Origin: Penelope pileata
Taxonomy: Eukaryota > Chordata > Aves > Galliformes > Cracidae
Direction: 5' to 3'
NCBI GenBank assembly: GCA_013396635.1
Contig: WBMW01005529.1
Span: forward strand, 91,508 to 155,507
DNA: 64,000 bases
Within the stretch, counting starts at the first letter, position 1. The number at the start of each line of letters is the position of its first letter. The notes beneath the pieces are model-generated. The model did not search any database. It saw only the letters and a program-made list of their open reading frames with translations, and had not been told where the DNA came from. The translations under genes were made by a program, and so were the position numbers. Below are positions 49,451-60,900 of this stretch, in pieces.

Positions 49451-50003
49451 TAAGTAGGTCTTTCCAAAATTAATGCCTCCTATTTATTTCCATTGAAACT
49501 ACAACAGATACAAAGAGCACAATACCACTTGTTGACAGAGCAAATTCTTAGCTGCAAAACACTCTTTTTCAACACAGTCGCCACCATTAGCTAAGCACTT
49601 TTGCCAGCAGTGAACGAGAGCCGGTGTACCATGTTCATGAAAGTCTGCACCAGCAGAGGTGCCCCACTGTCGCTGTTGCCACTGTTGAAACGCAACACCC
49701 ACCACCTCACTGGGCTCACATCCACTATGTGGTCTCCATCAACGTTCAGCAAGCATTGATGAATGTCAATGGGTGCCATTTTTTTCCGCACGGAGGAATT
49801 CAGTTCCACAGCTTTGCTTCATCCACACTTCCATGTCAGACGCCATTGTGTCAGACTGCTCCTCTGCTGCCATCTGTTGCACGACAACAAAATGAAATGG
49901 AATGTTGGTGGGAAGGTTCAGCCTCTACTGCCACACCATCAACATCCATCTCTGATGTTGTCATAATAAAATAGGAGGCATTAATTTGGGAGCAGACCTC
50001 TTA
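49451..50003 (-). mobile_element. Internally deleted mariner-type DNA transposon
   Basis: The element spans 49453-50001 between TA dinucleotides (49451-49452 and 50002-50003), the mariner target site. Terminal inverted repeats of about 33 bp match well: AGTAGGTCTTTCC... on the left and, on the other strand, AGAGGTCTGCTCCC... on the right, both continuing with AATTAATGCCTCCTATTT. The transposase relic reads on the - strand. At about 550 bp it is less than half the roughly 1.3 kb of an intact mariner, so it is a deletion derivative that could move only with transposase supplied elsewhere. It is probably related to the mariner family described in chicken (Galluhop); that assignment is from memory. 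Confidence 0.88.
49499..49873 (-). pseudogene. Mariner transposase relic: N-terminal HTH joined to C-terminal end
   Basis: A likely original start is the ATG at 49873 (- strand), and the stop is at 49499-49501. The first ~30 codons (a MASDMEVWMKQSCGTEFLRA-type start) are followed by an extra A in an A run near 49778, shifting the frame. The next segment, KMAPIDIHQCLL then VRWWVLRFNSG, is the paired-domain-like helix-turn-helix DNA-binding part of a mariner transposase. It jumps almost directly to the C-terminal block HCWQKCLANGGDCVEKE, in another frame, so the whole catalytic DDD/DDE core is missing. About 125 codons remain out of roughly 340-350 for the family. No catalytic activity is possible. 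Confidence 0.85.
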
Positions 50004-53000
50004 CATTTATCCAGTTTAGATATTTAAACAACAGAATACATCTGGTATAAGGTATGTTACATTAAAACATGCCAGTGATTCACCAAAATAACAGAATACA
50101 GTTATTGCTGCTTAATCAAGTGTAAGGAGACAACACATTGTCCTAAGAAGAAGGTGCAGTGTTTTCAAGGAAATAAAATATTTTTATTCCAATGAAGATA
50201 TATGATAAGACTATGATTTCAACACAGAAGAAACAGGATTAGTCTCAGAAAAATTAAAATCTCTTTGACCTTCTGGGGCACTTCAAAGTGTAAATTGGCT
50301 TAAAAGGTAAGACATTCCATTAAGATGAAGCATTGTGCTGAAGAGGGCTCTCTAGCAGGAAGGACCTAAGGGATCTTCCAGCTTTTCAGGGCAGAACAGT
50401 AAAACATCAGGATCTGAATGAGATGCCTGATCTAACAGAAAGCATGTGCAGATAAAAGAAGTTATTTCCTTCACTTTTTCACTCATCTTACAAAAACATG
50501 AGTAACTCTTATGAGATTGGTAATCGTGACACAATGGAGCGATACTATTTCTGTTCAAAATACAAATACTCTCCCAAAGTTTCATAAAGTTTTTACCTCT
50601 TGCTATTTTAATTTGTCCAAATCTTTCATACTGAATGTGTAAAAACTTCTATCATCCCTCAAGGATGGGCAAGTACTAAATAAGATTCATAAGTGTACTT
50701 CATTTCTGTCCAATATTTAACTAATTTAGATACCTGGAATTATATTTCTAAAGGATTAATGAAGTCAATTGCTGAATTGATTGCTTTTTAAAAATAGATT
50801 AAGCAAAGAAAGAACCAGAAAAAACTTTACTGAAACATGATAACTTTGCCACTGTAGCAGTAGCAATGGTGATGGGAAATTTCAAAAGCAAAGATGGATT
50901 TCAGAATATGAATAGGTTAATACCAAGACAACAGTGTGATAGGTCAAGTGAGGAAAAACACTACAAGAAACAATTCTGCACTCACAGACCAGCAATGTGA
51001 GAGGTAATCTAGCAAAATGTCAAGGTAGGTGCTGTGTTCTTCATTTTAGAACTCAAATATTTCATTGAAGTCTCAGTTTGAAGACATGTCTCAGTTCCCA
51101 GAAAAAAAATCATAAATCCCAAATCCCCTGCAGGAGCTTTTATATAATCACTAAAAATATCTGTGGTAAACTGATAATATTTAGCTGAAGTTCTCTGAAA
51201 TACTGTTAATGGAAACCACAGTAAGACCCTCAGTCACATAAACTCCCAAACTCCAAGATTTCTCTGAGATGCAGCTAATTTCTTACATCAGGTGTGAACA
51301 CCTTCCTGCCTTTCTGGCGACTAGTGTCCCATTTTGAATGTTTCAAATAGCAAAAACAATTTTCATAGCATAGTCAAGGATGTCATTATTATCACTCTCT
51401 TCATCTTAACCCACAACTTTAAATAAGGTACATGACCTCTAGATAGCAGGCACAAAACTAGGCCAATTTTTTAATACATTTTCTTGGAGAGATTTTTAAT
51501 AGTTCAGCTGCCTAGTCTGTATGATACCAGAAATACCTATTTGATTTACTCTTATCTGCATTAAAAATTTGATGTGTTCCACTGATTTCTGAAACAACCA
51601 ATAATCCTTTTTTGGTAATACCACTGTATCAAAATTATTTTCCTAGAACACAGTCTTAATACATTTATATATTATATATTAATTATATATATCATATTAT
51701 ATATCATATATTATATGGTGGCAATTTGAAAACTACAACATGCAGAAAACCCAAAGACCAACATAATCTTTCTCATTCTTATAAAGCCAGCAGCCACCTT
51801 CATCAAGCCAAAAGAAGCTATAGTACACAGCCAGCAACTTTTATCATATCACATTTCCTCTGAGAAAAACTCATGAGGTACACACCTCTACAATCTAAAA
51901 AACCTAATACTCAGGAGGAATATTCCACCAGATAATTAGATTAATAATTTAAATATGTTTTACTGATTTGAACCATGCTGGAATTTAATTCAACACAAGA
52001 GCTTCATGTCCTTATAATCTCCCATACACACATCAGAATCTACACTAGAAAATGAATTCTTCCAACAGTCTTGTTACTAAATTCATCTTTTGAAATGAGC
52101 ACTCCAGAGTCTGAGGTGCCCCAAATGTATCCAAGTTGTTCCTCAAATAATACTCCTGAAGACCTCCATAGCCACTGCAAAAAAATCTCCCTGTTGTAGA
52201 GTCATCAAAATCCTTAGATTCTTTACTTTTATTTCTTGAAAGATACTATATTTCATCCAGTGTACTCAGTACTACTACTGAAATTATGTTTGTGGAAATA
52301 AGCAACCACTATGTACCAAAGAAAAAACATAAAATATCAAAAGATCAAGTAATTCCCTATCAGTAGAGGAAAACTGTTTCTCAGAAATTTTTTCATGCTT
52401 CTCAGTCTAGGTCTTGACTAAATAGATGACAAAAGACAAAAAGAAGTTAGAAACTATTCAGACAATTTTATAAAATAGCAAGAGTCAATAGTAATACTGG
52501 TTCTAGGGCATAAATATCCCCGCAACGCACACACATGTGCGTATACAAAAGCACATTTTTGCACGTTATCTAAGCTACTTAATAGAAATCTGTTTCTCCC
52601 CTTTTCTGACAAATAACTATCTTACCTCTCCCACTTCCATGTTAAAATCTCTTTTTTGTCTTTTCTCTCTGCTGGTCTTTCCAATATAGTATCCAATTAA
52701 ATCTAAAACAGTTTGTTCTCAGGTTGTATTTATTTTCAAGTCTGTTTCTTCTGCTTCAGAACTGAAAGGTCTGCATTCCCAAATGCTTGGATTGTTTCAT
52801 GTAACATACTGTTAACTTACATATTTGAGAATGTCTTCCTTCAGCTTGAAACTTTTCCATTTAAAGAATCCTTATTAAAATAGAAGATCAAATTCCTTTT
52901 TGCTATTACTCTATATTTTAGGTGTTTGAGTGTACTATTACCCTCTATTTCCCTGATCGATCTCAGTATCTTATTCCCCGTTTGTTGGTAGAAGTATACA

Positions 53001-54154
53001 GAACAGTATCGTGGCATGGATGACTGAAGAACCACCACTACAATGCTCTTGATAAAAAGTGGTTACAGCAGTTATCTAAGATGACTTCCTGTAAGCAGAT
53101 GACAAAGTACATTTCCACCTCATTTCTGCAAAGCAAGATGATTTTTTTGAGTTATAGTACGCATTTGGGTAGATGTCTAGTGATGACTTTGTTATTTGAA
53201 CGTGAGACTTACTTCATCCAACTCCAGTTGCTGAAAAATTAAGCACATATTCTAAATGAGTCATCTAAGGTCCTCTCTGGCTTCTGTGGACTCTGTATTC
53301 ACCGGTATTAAAGACATCTTCAGAAAGTGATTCATCCCATTCAGAAATAAATTTTAAAGATGGTCGAGACAGATTGCCCCCACAAGATTGAGACCACCTC
53401 CCTTGGTAACCCCTGTCATTGATTATGGCCTCGCATTGCAAATGTTTCACTGTATTAGTTATGCAAATGTTTTAATGTCAGAATTCAACCTTTATGTCAG
53501 CCCTTTAGCAGCATAACTTTTAAAATTTTATTGGAGAGATATTTCTATATTATATTCTCATAATACTAATGTTTTTATTTTATTGGACTCTAAGTCTCTG
53601 TTACTCTTAGGTGGAAGATCAGCAGCCTCATGTAGGTGTCTGTAAAAACAATGTTTTATAATCACTTAAAAGCTGAGCTCATAAATTCAAAAAAGCAACC
53701 CATTTTCTTCATTAAAAACAATGAGCAAAAGGATATATTCTTTCAAACCTTTTGATCTATTTGTACAACCTTTGGTAAATTGTAACTTTGAAAAAAATAA
53801 AAGAAAAAAGATAAATTACTATTCCTTTATTAAATAATAGATATGTTCTTGCTATTTTCCCATCCTTGTAGACCTTATTCAAACAATGGGAGTTTGTTTA
53901 ACTTTTTTTATGATACCTCATCCTGCCTGGAAGTATGTTGTGGGGGGTCCTCATCAATTAGCTTCTTCTAGCATTTTGAATGATCATTCCTGCTTTACTC
54001 CGTAGAATTCCTACTTCCTCATGCTATAAAATTTATATTGGCAAATATACATTTTATTCATTTGTTGGAAGAGAGGGTGAATAATTATTTAATTTCTGCT
54101 ATGGGTCACATTTTTTATTATCATTCTCAATAAATGAGCTGCATATAGCAATGA
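50004..54154. other. Unique AT-rich DNA, no gene recognised
   Basis: About 4.1 kb with an ATAT-rich tract at 51655-51716. No exon or interspersed repeat recognised. Confidence 0.55.
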
Positions 54155-54581
54155 GTAGACTGTCGCCGCGTGCGCGCAAGTAATACAGAGGCCTCTAGTT
54201 GCAGTATATGCTTCTTCATTTCCTCCTTTTGCTAAGGCAAACACCTTTTATACTGTTACAGAAATACCGGAAGATTCCACTAAAAGTTAAATCGGTAGCA
54301 TAGCATTAGGTAATGTAGTCACAAGGCGGCACAGTATGTCTTACACAGTTTCCTTATTAGTACCATAGACAGACAGTCCATTCTTAGAACAACACAGTTA
54401 GCAAATAGCCATGTTTCACTTCTTCCTTGCTCTTGTTTACTTCATCCATGGTCTGGTCACAAGCTTCAGGGTGTTCTTCTCCCGAGGCTTTTCCGTCCAA
54501 GGCTGTGTCTTGATGGAGCTTTCAGACCCCCACAGAGATCTGGGTCTCGCTTCCTCATTCTTCTCGTCCCCCACAGTAGAC
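54155..54581 (-). mobile_element. Second solo LTR with 6-bp target duplication, different family
   Basis: The LTR runs 54161-54575 (415 bp), TG to CA on either strand. Identical 6-bp direct repeats GTAGAC lie at 54155-54160 and 54576-54581. Reading the - strand it starts TGTGGGGGACGAG, has a clear TATAAAAGG box at 54244-54252, and ends GCGCGCACGCGGCGACA. The CpG-rich end is unusual in this AT-rich window. A TATA box about 90 bases from the 3' end plus the 6-bp duplication support a class II-type LTR. I saw no AATAAA downstream of the TATA box, so the polyadenylation signal is either non-canonical or lost. It shares no obvious sequence with the LTR at 41.2 kb. No internal region is attached. 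Confidence 0.85.
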
Positions 54582-54835
54582 TACTTTTCTACCTTAGGGA
54601 AAAAATTCTATTTTACCATTTTATTGACTTAAACTAATCAGTTCTAATAATGCTTGCCCTCCTAAATAAAACAGAACAATAGTCTCGTGCAGTCATTACA
54701 GCTGTACAAAAGGGTTTATATACAGAAGGGTTAATCAGAAAGAATGATTAAAATTCTTGATTTGCACCAATTCAAAACTTCTCCACTCTGACTTGAAAGT
54801 CAGGACACATGCTGCAGTAAATGCTGTAAGGAATT
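54582..54835. other. Unique spacer
   Basis: About 250 bp between a solo LTR and a CR1 fragment. Nothing recognised. Confidence 0.5.
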
Positions 54836-54982
54836 TTAGAATATCCTGAATTGGAAGGAACCTACAAAGCTCACATAGTCCAACTCCTGGCTCCACACAG
54901 CACTAGACAAAAATCAAACCCTACATCTGAGAGTGTTGTCCAAAGGCTTCTTGAACTCAGGCAGGCTTGGTGCCGTGACCTG
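54836..54982 (-). mobile_element. Old CR1 LINE 3' tail, reverse orientation
   Basis: The + strand reads TTAGAATATCCTGAATTGG, then CATAGTCCAACTCCTGGC, GAGAGTGTTGTCCAAAGGC and TTCTTGAACTCAGGCAGGC, the reverse complement of a CR1 3' region. It fades after CTTGGTGCCGTGACC. About 150 bp, with no coding part recognisable. Confidence 0.8.
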
Positions 54983-57900
54983 ATGTATACTGTTCATCCA
55001 TTTCATCTGTTGCTTTCCTTAGTATCTGATGTTCCTTTCACCTTTTTGAATCTATTTTCTGCTTTAAAGTTTTGGCAGAGCAGAAAAGAATCTATGAGAC
55101 ATTGGTCTGCCACAAGCTGACCAGAATTTCTGGGCTTAACATTTTGTAATACCCCTCTAGCAGATCAAAGTGATCTTTCTATGTGTCCTTTTGCTTTTAT
55201 GTTTTGAACACAAACACACACAGACACACAGACACACACACACAAAATAATAAATAAATAATGATGTTACAATTCTGTAATGAATGTTTGCAAAATGTGC
55301 ATGTGTTTGTGTGCAGATCTTTTTGTTAAAATAAGTGGAATTTGCTGATCATAACTAATGGGAGTGTTATGTATTTAGAAATTTAATTGCTTCTCAGCGT
55401 GCCATCTGCATCTCTCTTTTTATCAATAAAATAAACAGCAGATTTTTTTGGTTGATAGCCTCCTTCCAACTAAAATCATTTAGCTGAAACACTAAAGCTG
55501 CCAAGCTCCCTGGTTTACTCAGCTTTAACCATCTCTGCTCTTTTCTGGTGTTCACTTTTTGCTGCAACTGTAATTCTTTTAACTTGAGGGCTGCTACTCT
55601 GCTTTATAGGATTGAGTTCAAGTATACAGTCAAGAAGTTTCTATTTCTTCCCTTCCTTTCTTTGAATGTAACACAGGCAGAACATTTGGGGCAGTCAGGA
55701 GTAACTTCAAAGAATGAATAGAACTGAATAGCAGATGAAATTTTTCCTTGTATAACCTATTAGGAGGGAGGATTTTTCTTCCTGTTCCTTCCACATTAGA
55801 TTGAGTAAGTGCCCACAAGACCAGTAAATAGGGCAGTCGCAATAGAATTTTGTATTGTAGTTGTTTGTTTTTCTTTGACTCTGTACATGAAGACTTCTGA
55901 ACATTTATTTTAACTGAATAAGAAAAAACATTCTAATTATAGCTTGTACACTAAACCTGTAGCATCTACTCAAGTTTACAGTTAAATTTGGAGAGAAGAA
56001 CACTTTTATTAAGTAGCAATTGTATTGCTATGTAGTATTTTGAAGTGATTTTATTACTGGTAACAAAAAAGTAGTAGTTATTTTGACCTGAACCAGCTGA
56101 GATTTTTTATGATCTAATTATAACAATGCGACTGATTTAATTTCACTCTTTAATTTCACTCCATATACACTCAAATATTAACCTAGATCCTGAGAATGCG
56201 TATTAAACCAGCAAAAATTGGAGCTGAATTGCCATTATAACTTACCTTTCATATATTCATGTTATAGGGATGTGGTGTAGGAAGCCTGTCTAAAAGCTAC
56301 ATTTAGGATTAGCTGTCTTTGCTACTGAGGGTCCTCACAGCTCTCTGTATTCCAGTCATTTGATTGCAGAAGAAACATATAGTTGGTTTGAGATGCCTTT
56401 GTTGCATAATAGATCCCAGCAGTGATTCAGCTGCTGTTTGTCCAAGCTGACATGGCTGTATAGCATCTCTAATGTTTACAAAGTCAGATAGTGTATAATA
56501 ATAGGCAGGAATGAAACAGTGTATCCCTTTGTATGATAGTGCCTGCCTTGCCTTCAGGAATTCACCTGCTTACTATGACTTAGCAACTCCCGGTTCTTGC
56601 AAACTCTTGCCAACACAGAGCAGCTAGCTGCCTGCACAATGATATCAAGCCTGTGATATCAATGACCGCTTAACTGAAAGCAATTTTCTTCAAGATACAG
56701 CTCCCAACCTGTGCCACAACACATGCAGCTATCCAGCAGTAACTCCCAGTCTGAATCAGATCCTCACCTAGGGGTGCAGCTACAAGCATTGCCATTGCGG
56801 AAGAACAGCAAGAAGTTGTACCACATGATATTTAGGACTCCCAATACCCTGGCCCATGAGAGCTCAGCTTCTTATTTGCAGAGCCTCAGAAGGGCTCTCT
56901 TCAGATATATCTGCATAGTTTCTGACTGCTATTCTATCCAATGGCTGTTTCTCTGATTTATTAGCATTCAAGATTTCTCCTCACTCTAAGAGTTAGTCCA
57001 TGCAGGTATTTAACATGTTGTTACATTTATACATGAACTGTGGTGTGCTCTGAGGATTGACAAAATATGGAGCAGGATAGAGTGGGAAGATGAGGGCTCT
57101 TGCCAGAAAGCTGAATGTATGCTTCAGCCTGCACAGCTGCACAGTGCAGACCCTTGCATAGGATTCAGCATGTTGCTGTGATGGAGTGTGGCAAATAAAC
57201 ATGAAGCATGGAAGTCTTTACGATCACTTGTTGGATTTTGTCCCAAAATAAGTGAGAGGTACCTACAAGGTCAGATTCAGCACAGAGATGGAATAAGAAA
57301 TTTTTGTGCTTCTCAGCTATCTTTTAAAGCAGACACAGCAATTCACTGTGCTGATAAATCTAAATTTGCTTCTTATTTCTTGATGTTTTCTTCAAGATAT
57401 CTTCTGTCTTTTAGTAGATTAAGAGCCTAGGTAATTACAGTTTAGCTGTATAATTTCATATTATTTTATGGTGTTTTTATGGAATAGACAGTCAAGTATT
57501 TTGTTCATGCTTGTAACTTTTCACGCTCTCAAGCTGTGTCCTGGGATTCAGTTACACTTCACTGATGGCCTTTGACAAAGGGCTAATCTACTTTCTCTGA
57601 GATGTAGTGGCTACTTTTATTCAGGTTAGCTGCTCCCAAGCTCTGCTAGGTATTTTACCCGAGTCTGCTATAGCCAGCTATACTCTTCATGGCTGGAAGC
57701 CCCGTGCTGCCAGTATGTGCTGCAGCTGTTCACTGCATTGTTTATTTGTTTGTTTGTTTTCCCTGATTAAAAATAAAGGTCAGCTGAGTCGTCACAAGTT
57801 TTCCTTTTTTAATCAGAGGGAATGAAGCAGAGTCTTTCCTGTCAGAGAGAGAAAGAGCATGGTGCAGGAGTAATAACAGTATTATTCTAGCCACTGTTTA

Positions 57901-60900
57901 ATATTTCTGTTTTGGAACAACTGTATTCCTTTTCCTTCTTGCTTTTTCGTGTATTCCATGGGACTGGTGACAATCTTTTGCTTTGAAGCAATGACTGATT
58001 TTCCTAACATCTCAAGTTTGGGTAAAACAGCTCAATAAAATTGTGTATCTATGAAAGCCTATCTTCTTGTCCTCATGAACCCTGAGGAAAAACTGAAAAA
58101 ACAGGTATGTAGGTTGCATGTACAAGCATAAAGGTAAGCACAAATCAGGGGGGTGGGTATCATTACATGGAAAAATTCAAGATGATATCTGCAGAATCAG
58201 CAATGCTATGAATAAAATAAGAAACAGTAAATAAACATAAAATCACTGCTAGGTCCCATCATGGAAAGGGAGCCCTAGCTTTATTTCTTCAAAAAGGATA
58301 AATAAATTGATACTGTTCAAAGCCAGAACCCAGTATAATGGATCAAGGTGCACACTTTAATTACCAGCCAGGAGCCCATTCTTCTGATTAGGCTTTCCTC
58401 CATTTTCAGTTCATATACCAGCTTTGTTGTTGCCACAGAGAGGCTGATGTACTTTTGGGAAAGAAAGAAAAAAACATTAAATTGAAGAGGAAGAGCAGTA
58501 AATGAGCTAATCAGACACTCAGTAAGTAAGTTGCTGTGCTTTCATCTGGGAGATGTCTGAAGGGTCGTTTTCTTCATGTCACTTGAGAAGAGCATCTGAG
58601 GATACTTAACATCTGCCTCAGGATAAAGCATGTCCTGAAGTCAGATGAGACATATACTGAAACCACCCTGTCATTAAAATGTATTCATATTCTGTGCTTT
58701 AGTTGTGCAACTGAATCACTTCAAAGGTGGCTGAGGGATAGGGCAAAGAAAGAATTATGCTAATGAATATCTCTGTTCCAGAGACATTAATTAGAATTTT
58801 AGCCCCTTCCTGATTAGCGGATAAGAAGGCACAGATTTGAGATAAACTGCGTACAAGAAAAAGAATATCTGACATTGTTGTCTAATAATAAGATCAAAGG
58901 AAATATTAGCAGAGGTGAGCAAAACTCAAAGGCTTTGTAGAGCCTGCCTTCTTTTGACTACAGTCTTCTGCCCTCCTGCTCTCAGATGAGAAATGGGTGG
59001 AAGAGCAATAATTGATAAGCTTGTTTTTGAAACGTATTTAGCAGTGATCAACAGATTTAATTAAACACATGTAAAACAGAGTGAGTAGTGAAAGAACTTT
59101 TTAGTTGAACTTCTAACTAAATGCCTGTGAAGTCATTGTGATAGTTAGTATATTTGTATCTGCATATTTTGAAATATAGATAAAATTGAACACAGTCATG
59201 GAAATAAAACTGCTATTGAAGTTGTTTGATTTAACAGACAATAAGGGAAACTGTGTTTTGAAATTCCTCAGAACAGGAGGTAGAAGAATGAGTAATAACT
59301 TCTGCTGCTTGGGGCGTTTACAGTGACATGCTGTTTGTTATTAACAAAGACAGCAGGCACAGCAGCAAGTAAAGTTCACAAACTTATTTTGGAAGTTAGT
59401 ATCTCTGAGAGATTTATTGGAGTTCAACTGTTTGCATTCAGATTGATTTTTAGATTGGCAGTCACTTATATGGTTAATAAATCTCACCACCTGTATTTCA
59501 CTCATGTTTGCGAAACGGACTCAGATGTGCTGCAACTGCTCCAAAAAGTATTTTTATAAATATGTTAATAGCAAAACATACAGATATGGTGGTAACATTA
59601 AGTAAGCTCTCATATACTAATGCAACTAATCACCTCCAAAATCTGTATGTGGACAAAATATGACAAAGTGGAAGACTAGTAGCCTTTAAAATTAGTGGGG
59701 TAAAAGAGGGTAACAGGCACAATGATCATGTAAAAAAAAAACAACCTCAAAACTTGAAAATGAAGCCATTGAAATGATGGATGAACTGAAAAGTAAGCCT
59801 TCAGAAGAGACTTTATTGGGGTTCTTATGTTAATGACTATTGTTCTTGCTGCGTACACTGCAGATTGCCATTTTTCTCATCTAATTTAAAAATAGCTCTT
59901 TATATAACTAGGTACCAGCTTGTGAGCTAAAGAAAAGTATCTGTCTTTTGAAATATCAAGATAATTGGACAGTGGTATAGAACAAACAAAACTTGCTATA
60001 ACTTTCTATTGCTAAGGTAGCAGTGCTAATTACAAGCCGATGTAATTGTGCTTAGTGCAGCACTGGTCACTTATCAGCATACAAAAGGAAAAAGCACCTC
60101 TTGACTCAGCTGTCACAAATAAGGCATGTGGTATTTGCCTGCTGTGCCAGTCAGTAAACAAACTTTTTTTTTTTTATGAAAAAGAAAGATTATCCTGCAT
60201 CAATAATTTCTTCTATATTAGCTTCTACAATTTTGAGACTTGATTAAAAACCTGAAATGTATAAAGAAAGTAATAAGGAAAAAAAAAGAAAAAAAAGACT
60301 AAAAAGCTCTAACTCATGCAACTCATTGTAAGGCCATTCCCTCTGTACAATTGCCAGATTTGTTGCACTTGCTTTAGGTTTGTAACTTTCTCCTTCAAAC
60401 CCCAGCAACAAGTCTTATTTCTTGCTGTCTTTTGTAAAGGCAAATCTTCCCACAGGGCAAAGTGCAACCTACTAGTCAGCTTAATGTCTTTTCCTTTCAC
60501 CTGCTTCTTTGCTGATCCAAGCTTCTGTGACTAAAAACATGGCCTCATTATTGTATTCTATTCAGGTAAAATATTTCCCTCTGCTTTAGGATCCTTGAGT
60601 TGGAAAATATAGTAAAAATGTCAAAACAAGGCTCTACTTTCCATCCTGATTTATGCAGCAGAATCTGCATGTACAACACACAGGTTTTTATGCTGTGAAC
60701 ACCCCAATATTTACTCACAAAAAACAATTTTCTGGAATGGGTGAATATGTACGAATGAAGTTATTTGAGAGCACGTGAGGACTGTTTTAGGTAATAAGTT
60801 GCAAAAGCATGTCCTGCTTCAAGTTACTAGATCTGTTGACCTTAACATCTTCTTATGATGGTTTCCTATTTCTATTTAACCATGATTTTTGTCCTGAAGA

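Noticed and set aside
51655..51716. ATAT-rich palindromic-looking stretch
   Set aside because: Simple AT-rich sequence forms such symmetry trivially.
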